Origin: Eudromia elegans
Lineage: Eukaryota > Chordata > Aves > Tinamiformes > Tinamidae
Reading direction: 5' to 3'
NCBI GenBank assembly: GCA_003342815.1
Contig: PTEX01000138.1
Span: forward strand, 1,330,543 to 1,394,542
DNA: 64,000 nt
The notes under the pieces are model-generated. The model made no database searches. It worked only from the letters and a program-made list of their open reading frames with translations, and had not been told where the DNA came from. Positions 36,801-45,599 of the stretch are shown here, piece by piece (within the stretch, counting starts at the first letter, position 1; the number at the start of each line of letters is the position of its first letter). The translations under genes and the position numbers were made by a program.

Positions 36801-39800
36801 AAATAATCAGAAGCAGTAATTTAAAGTAATAAATCTGTTTCTGAAACATTTGTATCATTTCTTTTGTAACAGTTATCTTAATAGATATTTATGGACTAAA
36901 CTGGAATTTTCCTTGAAAGATTGTTTATAACAATCAAAGCATGAATGATTAAAATGACTTGCACTTGCTACATGTAATAAATTTCAGCCACCTATTCTCT
37001 TTGCAGATTTTTAACACTATGTTGTGGCTTCTGAAAGACCTAGGAGAATAGATCAAACTTTTTTTGTAATGCTTAGTAACATAATACTTAACAAAAATTC
37101 TTGGATGAGAATTTCATTGTTGGTTACAATTTGGGAGGGTATAAAGAGATGTTGAACCTCTTCAAAATCCTGGGCTAAGCTTGTGAAGATAGGAGTTGCA
37201 TCTTTTTTGTCTCTCTTTTTAAACAGCATTACAATAGATGATGTGGTGTTCGTTATAGATGGTGGAAAAATAAAGGAAACTCACTTTGATACACAGAACA
37301 ACATTAGCACAATGGCAGCAGAGTGGGTTAGTAAAGCTAATGCCAAGCAGAGGAAAGGTCGAGCTGGAAGGTAAGTGCAACAAAGCTAGTTAGAAGACTT
37401 TGTTAAGCTTCTCTCACCCTTGGAGCATGAAACTTTGCTTTGGTAACCACGTTAGAGCATGGCGAAGATACTGCTTTATTTTCACTTGCCAAGAAACAGA
37501 TGCAAGCATGATGGTCACTTGCTTTTATTGAAAAAACAGTTTCACCATTCTTCTGGAAGAAAAGCTGACCTTGCTCAGCATTAGAAGTGGGAAATTTCCC
37601 TTCTCATTGTAGAAGAATAGAAGCTGTGCGTGTCTGTTGGTGTTTTCTGGTGTGTGTTTTCCTTATTCATTGTATTGGTGGTATTTGCTGTCATACTCTG
37701 TGAGGATACAATACATAAATCCACAAGCAGTTTTTGCTTTAATGTCGCTTAGCTGTGTATCAGATTATTTGAAATTTGTCTCCTCTCAAAATATTTCTTG
37801 ATATTTTCTCTTGTAAGTACCCCACAGACTTAACTGTTTTTCTCTGGTCTTTTCACTGCTTTTCTTTAGCAGGTAATAGGGAATTTCTATTATTTAATGT
37901 CTTATGTTTTTCTATATTCTAATCCCTATTTCAAAAGGCTGAAACGGTTTTACAATTGAATGCACTAGAGTTTTAATACCTAGAGGTGTTTTGGAAGCAT
38001 GTTTAATTTTTAGCATTCATAATGTCACAGTGTCATTGTAAAAATACATTTTAAAAATGTGGCTGTATTGCAGAGTTCAGCCAGGTCATTGCTACCATCT
38101 ATATAATGGACTGCGTGCTAGCCTTCTAGATGACTATCAGTTACCCGAGATCTTGAGGACACCTTTGGAAGAACTGTGTTTGCAAATCAAGGTAAACACG
38201 TGAATCTCCAAACATATGTACTGTTTACTTTTACAGGAGAATAAGATACAAACTTAACAAAACTCTGAGACTGGGGTTGTGTTCTGATATACCAACAGCA
38301 CAATAGCTTTATCTAATAATTGTACTGACATTTCCAAATGCATATGTGCATGTAGATACTAAGACTAACACAAAAAGGTTGCATCCAATATATGCAAAAG
38401 CTGCAACTATTATAAAAGCTATTAGGAAGCTATAAAAACTATAAACACAATTTTTTAGCGTGCTTTTTTTTTCTCCAAAACTGTTCTTGCTCTTACAGAA
38501 GAATTCTGTGGGAATACCAATGTGTGTCACAAGACATGATATCTTTGAAAAATTTACAAAAGAGTAGTTTTAGAACTGAAAGGAGTTTTCTTTTTGGCAG
38601 TCTGTATTGAATTCCTTGTCTGTCATTCATTCTTCAAGATGAAGTCAAAGCTACCACTCAAAAGCAGTAGAGTTCGTGACTTAACTGTTAATGTAATATA
38701 TACATAAATGTTGAGTGAAGAATAGATCCTTATATGTAAAACTTCACTAATACACTCTTATTTTTGCCCTTATTCCTTAAATAGTGAAATTATAACTTAA
38801 GCAGTGAATTATTCACTTTTTTCTTTGTTGTTACTATTACTGATTAGTTAGATGCCCATATTTCTCTAATTGTAGTGTTTTTTGTTTTTCCCGTGATTTT
38901 CACTTTGCCAAACAGATTCTAAAGCTTGGTGGAATTGCTTATTTTCTGAGCAAACTAATGGATCCGCCATCTCGTGATGCTGTAATGTTGGCCATAAACC
39001 ATCTAATGGAACTGGTAAAGTATTATTTAATGTACAGTTTCTTGCAAGGAAGTTTTGGTTTAGAACCATATTACTAAATCACTTTTTATCAAGGACAATT
39101 CTGATTGTTCTGTCTTGCTGGCCATTACGTATTAAGGTTTTGCAGTGTTCTGCCCTCATGTTTGAATGGAGAAAATAGTTTTTATTCATAATAAATGAAG
39201 TTTTATGGACTGCATAAAGTAGTGAGAAAGTTTGTGCATTACACAAAATACATACATACCTGCATACATACATAAATACTCTTCAGGTTCCATATAAAAA
39301 CTCCCTGCTTCTCTGGCATCTTGCTCACGGCTCTGTCCGTATCTTTCTGCCCCAGATGGATTAGTTAAGAGCTTCAGATGTCTTTGGAAGATGAACCCCT
39401 GTGAGCAGCAAAGGCGGATTGTGGGGGAGATCCTGTATGTCAGTATCCATGTGAAGTGCAAGGGATAGCCAAGAGTGAGGCTCATGAAATAAGCTAGAAA
39501 AACCCTTTTATAACACAAGTTGCAAAAAGCTGCCTATTGTTTGTGTGATGGGGACTGGAGGTTTATGGACACGTGTGCTTTTGATTCTTTTTCTTTTGGG
39601 GTAGTAGTCAGGGAGGGGATATTACCCGTACAAATCAGTTCTAATTCACTGCTAGTGTGTGACAGCTGTATGGTAGCAAAGAGCAGAGTAAGCAAGAACA
39701 AAGGCAATATCGAGGGAAAGTAATAGTCTAAAAATAAACTTGATCAGAAGAACAGGTCAGTAAAGTGTATGTGGTGTTGTGTTGGTTTGGTTTTTGTTTG

Positions 39801-42800
39801 GGTGTTTTTAAAAAAGCCTTTATCCAGAAAGACTCTGATCCCAGCAACTTACTTTAAGCAGAATTATTGATGTTTTCTCATTCCCAAGAAGGGCACCGTT
39901 AAGTTTGTTCTCTAGATATATCAACTGCTATTTCAGGGAAATCCTCATTTTATTTATTTGGTTTCGACAGAATGCTTTGGACAGACAAGAAGAACTGACT
40001 CCACTCGGTGTCCATCTAGCACGATTACCAGTTGAACCACATATTGGAAAAATGATTCTGTTTGGAGCTTTGTTTTGTTGCCTGGATCCAGTACTTACAA
40101 TTGCAGCTAGCCTCAGCTTCAAAGACCCTTTTGTCATTCCCCTGGTAAAGTCACTAGAGCTAAACATGGGATTTTGAGAATATCAAAAGGATGATAGGAG
40201 TTGCAAATGATACAAGAGCTTACTAAAATACTGTGCTTTAAAAGCTCTCTGATCTTATTTTCACATTAATTGTATTTGTGAGTAAAAGGTTGTCTTGATG
40301 TACTGTGAGGTATTGCCTTTGCCTATGGAGTGACTTCAATTTTCATATATGTTATATATGAAGTATAGATATATATCACATATCCATGATACATATTTGT
40401 GTGTATTTATGTACTTTGGAAAAGTGAACTGGAAGAAAGAAAAGCTTGTCAGTCATAAATATTTTATAAGTTCTCATTGTTCTTAGGGCAAAGAGAAAGT
40501 AGCAGATGCAAGAAGAAAGGAACTGTCAAAGAACACTAAAAGTGATCATCTAACTGTGGTGAATGCTTTCACAGTACGTTTATTTTATTTTATATTTTTC
40601 TCTCCTACAAAACTTTTGAGTAATATGCTTTATTTTAAGGAAAGGTCTGATGTTTTCTGAGAATTACTTCTCCTTGGCTTCTACAGGAAGACACTAAGAC
40701 ACAAGGACATTAATTTTCATCCTGCTATTGTTAAGGAATCTTATCTCCAACTCAGTAGCCTAATTTAATTTCTTGTGGACAGATGTATGAAAGAGCAGGA
40801 AAATGTAGCTTAATAATTAAAGATAGATGGTCTCAAAATGAATACTTGATGAGCTGAATATAACTAAGCTTCTTCCTGACAGTTTTTTGCTTGCCCTTCA
40901 AAAATCACTAAGCAACTTTTGTCCTTCTGGTCTCTACAGGAGACCAAAGCTTACTACAGGAGTCTTGGGGACTGGTGTGTGGGGCTAACAGGAGGAGGAA
41001 ATGGCATTGCTATTCAGGACTACTAATAGTAACAAAAGTAGTTCTGGAAACTAGCTATAATTCACTTCTAATTATTTTAAAAAAAAAAAAAAAGTAATAA
41101 TATAGCCAGCTCTACAAAAAGATCAAAGGGTTTCCTATCTCTTTTCTGTAGAAGAATATAATTATATTGCTTATTGATGTCCAGGTTTTGCACCATTGTT
41201 TGTACATTTTTTTGTACCATTTTTTGAACTGTGGTTGTTTATTTTAATTTTTAGGGCTGGGAAGAGACTCGACGTCGTGGTTTCAGAACTGAGAAAGACT
41301 ATTGCTGGGAATATTTCCTCTCTTCGAATACACTTCAGGTAACACTTTAATATCTTTGAAAAACGATTGTCTTGGGCGGGAGGGGGAAGAGTCTTTAGCA
41401 CTCTGTAATTTTGGAGCAATTTTTTTCATAGATGCTGCACAACATGAAAGGACAGTTTGCTGAGCATCTCCTTGCGGCTGGATTTGTGAATAGCAGAGAC
41501 CCCAAGGACCCCAAATCTAATACCAACTCAGGTGAGGAGTGGGAGGAGATGGAAAATTTCCTATACTTGAAATCTGTTCACAAAACTGCATTATTTACTT
41601 TGCTCTCCTTTACAGATAATGAGAAGTTGCTCAAAGCGGTCATCTGTGCTGGTTTATATCCAAAAGTTGCAAAGATCCGGCCAAGCTTTAGCAAAAGGAG
41701 AAAAATGTAAGCAATTGGTATAGTCTTGTTTTGTATTTGAGGTGTTTTCTGCATTAGGTTGCTTGGCAAAGCAACAGCTTGAATGAATGAATGAAGTTGT
41801 TTATGCAGCTTGGTTGTGGCATAAGTTACTTCGTTTGTGAATGATAGATCAGGATGTGGGATTGTTGCCTTCCACTTGCTGAAACTGCAACACAGTGTTA
41901 CAAATATATCAACAGTATGGCTGGTAAGGGATTCTTGCTCTAACCCTTGAGCTACAGTAGCACATGAAGTGCTGTACTTTCGCATCATCTGGCAAAGATA
42001 ATGCCCAGCACCTCTGGTTTGCTGATTATAACTTGTTAATATTAACAGAACATATACACAGCTATGAGAAAAATATTAACCTATCATCAGAATATAGATA
42101 TCCTAATCCATAACCTGATGTAGGTAGGATAGATTGAGGGGTTGAATTTTTGGATTGTCTTTCTGGGTGTGCAATGTGGAAATAACTTGCTATGAGTAAT
42201 TGCTACTCATGTAATTAAATTCAAGTGGATATTTCTATGAAAAGAGTAAAAGCCGCTAGTCAAAATCCTACTGTGTGTCAAATATAGATCAATTTAAGTT
42301 AAGTAATCTATAGCTGGCAGCTACTGGCCAGCTGATAGTCTATTTTAAATTGAGCTCAGTCAACTTGAATGGCTAAAAGAACTCCTGTAACATTAGGTTT
42401 GCAGTCCTGATGCTAAGTGCTGTATTACAGACTTTGCCACGTGGTGGAGCTAGGTGTAAACAAGCTGCCCAGGAAGGTTCAGTTTTATGATCATTAAGCA
42501 AGAGATTTGCTATTCAAATCACTTTGCAAGAGTAAGTATTCAGAACAGAATGAGTCCTTAGGAGACTTTTTCTTCTATTTGCAAAATCCTTCTGCACGCA
42601 GAAGGTAGAGAGCTCTTCAACCTAGCCTGAAGAATTAGAGCCCTGAAATAGGGAAGGGAGGAAGAAAAGCTATTTTGTATTGTGCTGTATCTGAAGGAGT
42701 AAAAAGGAGAAAGCAGTATTATACCGAGAAGTAAATGTGCTTTCAGATAGTAAATACAATTAAAGCTTTTGAAGGTGATTCCTTGAGTTCCGTAACAGGC

Positions 42801-45227
42801 AAATTTGTTAGTCTGTCACAACTCCTAGATGGGTTGAAGACCCGTTCTTCCACTGTTGCCACCTTCTAACAAGCAAAGAGCTCAAATATGCGAGTTGCTT
42901 ATGTTGGGTTTTTTCCCCTCCAAGAAGTAGATTAAACCGTGGGTGGTATAACCAAATATAATAAGCCACTGAGCCATTCTTTTGGAAAAACACTACCACT
43001 TGTTTTTCTACTTGATAGTTTTCAATATTTTATTTCAATCTTAACAACTATTTTTTCTTTTAAGGGTGAAAGTTTGCACCAAGACAGATGGAACAGTTAA
43101 TATTCATCCAAAATCTGTTAATGTGGAAGAGACAGAGTTCCATTATAACTGGCTTGTGTATCATTTGAAGATGAGAACTAGCAGTGTACGTGAATGTTCA
43201 TATTTTTGTTTATTCTTTACTAAACCTGGATATAGGTGCCTCTTATTGTGGGCTGGACATTGAAACCTTCTGGTCTGGGGTCATTGCTTCTATGTGAAAT
43301 CAGATTCTACTGTATGTGATACTGGCATCCTTCTGCAAACAACTGATACTAACTGTGTTAGATGTTGACATCTTTGTAAAGCCAAAGTAAAAATACCTGC
43401 TTCTGGCAAAGACAGTTTTAAGTTCTTCTTTCCATTTCTCCAGTCTGACACTTCTGAATATATGGAAAAAAGTTAGTTGGACTTATTGCTAACAGAATAA
43501 TTGGTTTGATTTCTTGTTTAATCAAATACTACTTTTATGCAAATTTTTCAACCGAGTTGCTTCAGACCTGTTCTCTAAAATGGTGAATGACTCTGAAAAA
43601 TTATTTTCTGGAACTTTATTTTGTGCTATGTTTACTAAGGGTCATGGGACAATTCTGTCTTTTTGCAGATTTACTTATATGATTGTACAGAGGTTTCTCC
43701 ATACTGTCTCTTGTTCTTTGGAGGAGATATATCCATTCAGAAGGATAAAGATCAGGATACCATTGCTGTGGATGAATGGATTGTTTTCCAGTCTCCTGCA
43801 AGAATAGCACACTTGGTTAAGGTGACTATGTTTAATAACAAAATATATGGAAGACTTGCTGTGAAATCAGAGATTCTTAGGCGATATTTGTATTTAATAT
43901 TACTGTGTACCTACTGATACATTGCTGCAGGAAAAAAACATATGCTTTTAATAGATTCCTAGTAAGTAGTTCAAATATATGTTGGGTTTACATTTATATA
44001 ACATATATGAATATTTGCATTTAAACAGTATATGGCTTTCTCACAAAGTGACTCTGGGAAGGAAGGCTGAATTTGTCCATTTGAGCAAATGTTGCTATTG
44101 CAACACAATTAAGGAGACTGTGTTAGTGGTAGAGTTTATGTAACTGGACACAGTAAAGTGGAGAGACGAAATATGGGTCCAGTGGAGTTCTGGTTTTGGT
44201 CGTACACAATTTCTTTTTAAACTAAAAAACCAGGTAATTTCTGAAGGCTTGTGGATGGATACAAATTAAAAAGTGGTAGTAAAAATACTATTTTGAGCAG
44301 TCTTTTACTTGGTAATCTAGGCAGAAGTAGACAGTAATGTACTTGTGTGCTTGCCTTAGTAGAACAGCTAAGCAGACCGTAAGAACTCTTACTGAGCATC
44401 TAGTGCAGTAGTGCACCCCGTGCTGGGAAGACGACCGGGCTGTGTGCCCTTGTTTAGCTCGTGCAACCTCAGCTGAAGTCTCGGATTCCCAGGGGGTACT
44501 GCCAAAATATGGACGTTTCAGAGAAAGGTCATAGGGTTGGTTTAAAGGAACTATGAAATTGTCGTGCTGTGAGAGATTGGATGAGTTTATCTGGCTAGGT
44601 TTCCGTAGCAAAAGCTAGAGGATTATTTGATCAATCTGTTAGTATCCATATGCATGTGGCTGCATGAGGTTAGGCGTCTTTAGATTCAGTGAGTTGCACT
44701 GGAGGGAGGAATAGAGCCTTGTTTAATGTTAGATGTCACACTTGCTGTTTGTACCTTAAGTACGGTTAGTGGTGGAGCAGTCAGCTGGAGGAGGTGTACG
44801 CTGTGACCGAGCATCGCGTCCAGAGATGGTCAGCTGCCGTGCGAGGCAGAGCGGCTGCCTTCCGAGGAGCAGCTTGTGGTCTTGCAGTTAACAATGGTGC
44901 AATGAGCTGACGTTAGGATAGCAGGTAGGGGACAAAGGCTAGGAAAAGGGTGTGTGCAATGGATTTAATTTACTAAAATAACACTGTTCTGTTTAGTTTC
45001 CTTAATGTCTGTCTTTCATTCCTACAAATTCTTCTTTGCAGAATTTAAGGCAAGAGCTTGATGGTCTTCTACAAGAAAAGATAGAAAACCCACACCCTGT
45101 GGACTGGAATGATGTTAAATCCAGGGATACAGCAGTGCTGACAGCTATTATAGACTTGATCACAACACAGGAAAACGAAAGTGCCAAAAACTTTGCTCCT
45201 CGGTTTCAGAATGAACGTTACAGTTGA
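27698..45227 (+). CDS. DHX36: DHX36, DEAH/RHA-type G-quadruplex helicase (RHAU, G4R1), complete
   Basis: Twenty-five coding exons: 27698-27880, 27964-28085, 28499-28700, 29427-29465, 29889-30059, 31146-31225, 32229-32303, 32438-32604, 33136-33217, 33669-33809, 34560-34662, 35300-35387, 36519-36574, 36695-36759, 37227-37370, 38074-38191, 38916-39014, 39971-40144, 40487-40573, 41255-41338, 41432-41531, 41616-41706, 43065-43185, 43669-43821, 45042-45227. They sum to 2931 nt, 976 residues, close to the mammalian length of about 1000. Visible motifs: RHAU-specific motif (residues about 33-53), Walker [10 protein letters not shown] (198-206), Ia TQPRR (230-234), DEIH (302-305), SAT (334-336), FLPGW (462-466), ATNIAETS (518-525), QRKGRAGR (566-573), then the winged-helix, ratchet and OB-fold regions. 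The enzyme unwinds DNA and RNA G-quadruplexes in nucleus and cytoplasm using ATP. The start is fixed by a strong context (gccgccATGa) and the conserved MSYE beginning. Confidence 0.97.
27964..28085 (+). CDS. DHX36: DHX36 exon 2
   Basis: Residues 62-102, from gtccgcag|AGA to GG|gtgagc. It encodes the conserved [19 protein letters not shown] segment. It is separated from exon 1 by only 83 nt. Confidence 0.95.
28499..28700 (+). CDS. DHX36: DHX36 exon 3
   Basis: Residues 102-169, acceptor gtgctgcag, donor CAG|gtactt. This Lys/Glu-rich linker between the N-terminal motif and the helicase core is the least conserved part of the protein and ends DPRYIEMQ. Confidence 0.93.
28964..28985. repeat. Poly-T tract (22 nt)
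   Basis: An unbroken T run in DHX36 intron 3, about 200 nt before the assembly gap. Confidence 0.9.
29192..29233. other. Assembly gap (42 N)
   Basis: A run of N in DHX36 intron 3. Flanks are AT-rich and non-coding, so no exon appears to be lost: exons 3 and 4 on either side join in frame. Confidence 1.
29427..29465 (+). CDS. DHX36: DHX36 exon 4 (39-nt microexon)
   Basis: Residues 170-182, [13 protein letters not shown], flanked by atatcag and gtaaat. It marks the start of the first RecA-like domain. It is too short for a plain ORF search and is supported by frame and family conservation. Confidence 0.95.
29889..30059 (+). CDS. DHX36: DHX36 exon 5: Walker A and motif Ia
   Basis: Residues 183-239. 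It contains the nucleotide-binding loop GETGCGKTT and motif Ia TQPRRISA, both intact. Acceptor gaaacag, donor TCT|gtaagt. Confidence 0.97.
30110..30225 (+). repeat. TG-rich low-complexity stretch
   Basis: A run of gtt/tttg-type words almost free of C and A on the + strand, in DHX36 intron 5 just after exon 5. A UG-rich pre-mRNA segment of this kind could bind CELF or TDP-43-type proteins, which is inference only. Confidence 0.7.
31075..31124 (+). repeat. TA/TG compound microsatellite before DHX36 exon 6
   Basis: The order is (TA)n(TG)n(TA)n, then aaaaatta and (TA)n again. It ends about 20 nt before the exon 6 acceptor and occupies the place of a normal pyrimidine tract and branch-site region. 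Confidence 0.9.
31146..31225 (+). CDS. DHX36: DHX36 exon 6
   Basis: Residues 240-266 ([20 protein letters not shown]...). The acceptor is aatttaag, with a poor pyrimidine tract because a TG/TA microsatellite lies just upstream. Donor AG|gtgaga. Confidence 0.93.
32229..32303 (+). CDS. DHX36: DHX36 exon 7
   Basis: Residues 266-291, including the conserved [17 protein letters not shown] (motif Ib region). Acceptor ttttccag, donor AA|gtaagt. Confidence 0.95.
   Translation, partial: SVTKETRFHFILYHRNCPTVAPIR
32438..32604 (+). CDS. DHX36: DHX36 exon 8: DEIH box and SAT motif
   Basis: Residues 291-347. It carries the catalytic DEIH (Walker B, 302-305) and motif III SAT (334-336). Acceptor ctgttag, donor G|gtaggt. 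Confidence 0.97.
33136..33217 (+). CDS. DHX36: DHX36 exon 9
   Basis: Residues 347-374 ([20 protein letters not shown]...), the junction from RecA1 to RecA2. Acceptor tcaatag, donor AG|gtaggt. Confidence 0.95.
33669..33809 (+). CDS. DHX36: DHX36 exon 10
   Basis: Residues 374-421, with GFMQGH and [13 protein letters not shown]. The acceptor is tttaaag. The donor AG|gttgtt is a weak match to consensus, but it is the only choice that keeps frame into exon 11. Confidence 0.92.
34560..34662 (+). CDS. DHX36: DHX36 exon 11
   Basis: Residues 421-455 ([20 protein letters not shown]...). Acceptor gcctgtag, donor GAG|gtacat. Confidence 0.95.
34791..34808 (+). repeat. (TG)9 microsatellite
   Basis: A perfect TG dinucleotide run in DHX36 intron 11. 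Confidence 0.9.
35300..35387 (+). CDS. DHX36: DHX36 exon 12: motif IV region
   Basis: Residues 456-485, containing [18 protein letters not shown] of the second RecA domain. Acceptor tcatgtag, donor G|gtaaag. Confidence 0.96.
35906..36425 (-). mobile_element. 5'-truncated CR1 LINE, antisense in DHX36 intron 12
   Basis: The + strand shows the reverse complement of a CR1 3' end: cacagaatcccagagtggtt, ggttggaagggacctctaga and accatctagtctaacc, then a body with the familiar gggcagcctgttccagggct and ctgtcaccctcacaggaaag. Read on the minus strand, remnants of the ORF2 C-terminus are visible ([22 protein letters not shown]) but are broken by stops. About 0.5 kb remains, the usual 5' truncation. Avian CR1 copies typically lack target-site duplications and none is evident. 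It ends about 95 nt before exon 13. Ends are approximate. Confidence 0.85.
36519..36574 (+). CDS. DHX36: DHX36 exon 13
   Basis: Residues 485-503 ([18 protein letters not shown]). Acceptor attttcag, donor CAG|gtatgt. Confidence 0.95.
36695..36759 (+). CDS. DHX36: DHX36 exon 14: motif V
   Basis: Residues 504-525. It carries most of motif V, ATNIAET, with the Ser completed by exon 15. Acceptor gattacag, donor AG|gtaaac. Confidence 0.96.
37227..37370 (+). CDS. DHX36: DHX36 exon 15: motif VI
   Basis: Residues 525-573. It includes the beta-hairpin region ([18 protein letters not shown]) and motif [10 protein letters not shown] with its arginine fingers; the final Arg is split with exon 16. Acceptor ttaaacag, donor AG|gtaagt. 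Confidence 0.97.
38074..38191 (+). CDS. DHX36: DHX36 exon 16: winged-helix region
   Basis: Residues 573-612 ([20 protein letters not shown]...), ending LEELCLQIK. Acceptor gtattgcag, donor AAG|gtaaac. Confidence 0.95.
38916..39014 (+). CDS. DHX36: DHX36 exon 17
   Basis: Residues 613-645 ([20 protein letters not shown]...). Acceptor caaacag, donor CTG|gtaaag. Confidence 0.95.
39238..39276 (+). repeat. Imperfect (CATA)n repeat
   Basis: Interrupted cata units in DHX36 intron 17. Confidence 0.75.
39971..40144 (+). CDS. DHX36: DHX36 exon 18: ratchet/HA2 region
   Basis: Residues 646-703, with [20 protein letters not shown] and [13 protein letters not shown], the classic HA2 sequence of DEAH helicases. 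Acceptor ttcgacag, donor CTG|gtaaag. Confidence 0.96.
40487..40573 (+). CDS. DHX36: DHX36 exon 19
   Basis: Residues 704-732 ([20 protein letters not shown]...), ending VVNAFT. Acceptor gttcttag, donor ACA|gtacgt. Confidence 0.95.
41255..41338 (+). CDS. DHX36: DHX36 exon 20
   Basis: Residues 733-760 ([25 protein letters not shown]). Acceptor aatttttag, donor CAG|gtaaca. Confidence 0.95.
41432..41531 (+). CDS. DHX36: DHX36 exon 21
   Basis: Residues 761-794 ([19 protein letters not shown]...). Acceptor tttcatag, donor G|gtgagg. The intron that follows is only 84 nt. Confidence 0.95.
41616..41706 (+). CDS. DHX36: DHX36 exon 22
   Basis: Residues 794-824 ([19 protein letters not shown]...), entering the OB-fold. 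Acceptor cctttacag, donor AT|gtaagc. Confidence 0.95.
43065..43185 (+). CDS. DHX36: DHX36 exon 23: OB-fold
   Basis: Residues 824-864 ([20 protein letters not shown]...). Acceptor cttttaag, donor AGT|gtacgt. Confidence 0.95.
43669..43821 (+). CDS. DHX36: DHX36 exon 24: OB-fold and following segment
   Basis: Residues 865-915 ([20 protein letters not shown], then [17 protein letters not shown]). Acceptor ttttgcag, donor AAG|gtgact. Confidence 0.95.
45042..45227 (+). CDS. DHX36: DHX36 exon 25 (terminal coding exon)
   Basis: Residues 916-976 and TGA. It contains [20 protein letters not shown] and ends [12 protein letters not shown]. Acceptor ttctttgcag. Confidence 0.95.
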   Translation, partial: NLRQELDGLLQEKIENPHPVDWNDVKSRDTAVLTAIIDLITTQENESAKNFAPRFQNERYS

Positions 45228-45595
45228 TGCAGTTTCATTTGTGCTCATAAAACCAAGTTACTCACCTCCTTTTTTTTTTTTTTATCTATTTTGCCTTGTT
45301 TTATAGCATTTATTTAGCTAGGGAAAAGCTTTTAGGGCAAGCTGATGATTTCCCCCATACTGAAGAGGAGGAGAGTAGTTGGTAATATTTGTATATGCAT
45401 GGTATACTGTGTTTGCTGAAGCTTTTTAAATAAGAAAAAATGCAAAGCTAGCAGTGAGAGTTGGTGTATGTTGTTGTCCTGCCCCTGCTGACTCTTTTAA
45501 AATAGTAGGGTTTTTTTTTTCATCAGGTAACAGGTATTTAAAAAAAAAAATACTGCTAACATACTGTTTAAATAAACTGTAGCGTTCTTGTTACT
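45228..45595 (+). other. DHX36: DHX36 3' UTR
   Basis: It runs from the TGA to a clear AATAAA at 45571-45576, followed by a T/G-rich stretch (gttcttgttactgg), so cleavage is expected near 45590-45600. It contains T and A homopolymer runs. A distal ATTAAA near 45998 could be an alternative end. Confidence 0.65.
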
Positions 45596-45599
45596 GGTA

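Larger units (their letters stand above)
28701..45041 (+). other. DHX36 introns: overview
   Basis: The introns are AT-rich and mostly under 1.4 kb. The larger ones are 28701-29426 (with the assembly gap), 30060-31145 (TG-rich stretch and a TG/TA repeat), 31226-32228, 35388-36518 (CR1), 37371-38073, 38192-38915, 39015-39970, 41707-43064 and 43822-45041. Apart from the CR1 copy and simple repeats I recognise no nested gene or RNA in them. Confidence 0.7.

Noticed and set aside
44380..44720. Possible decayed CR1 body in DHX36 intron 24 (gagagattggatgag, ggttaggcgtcttt)
   Set aside because: The resemblance is too short and patchy to separate from chance without an alignment.
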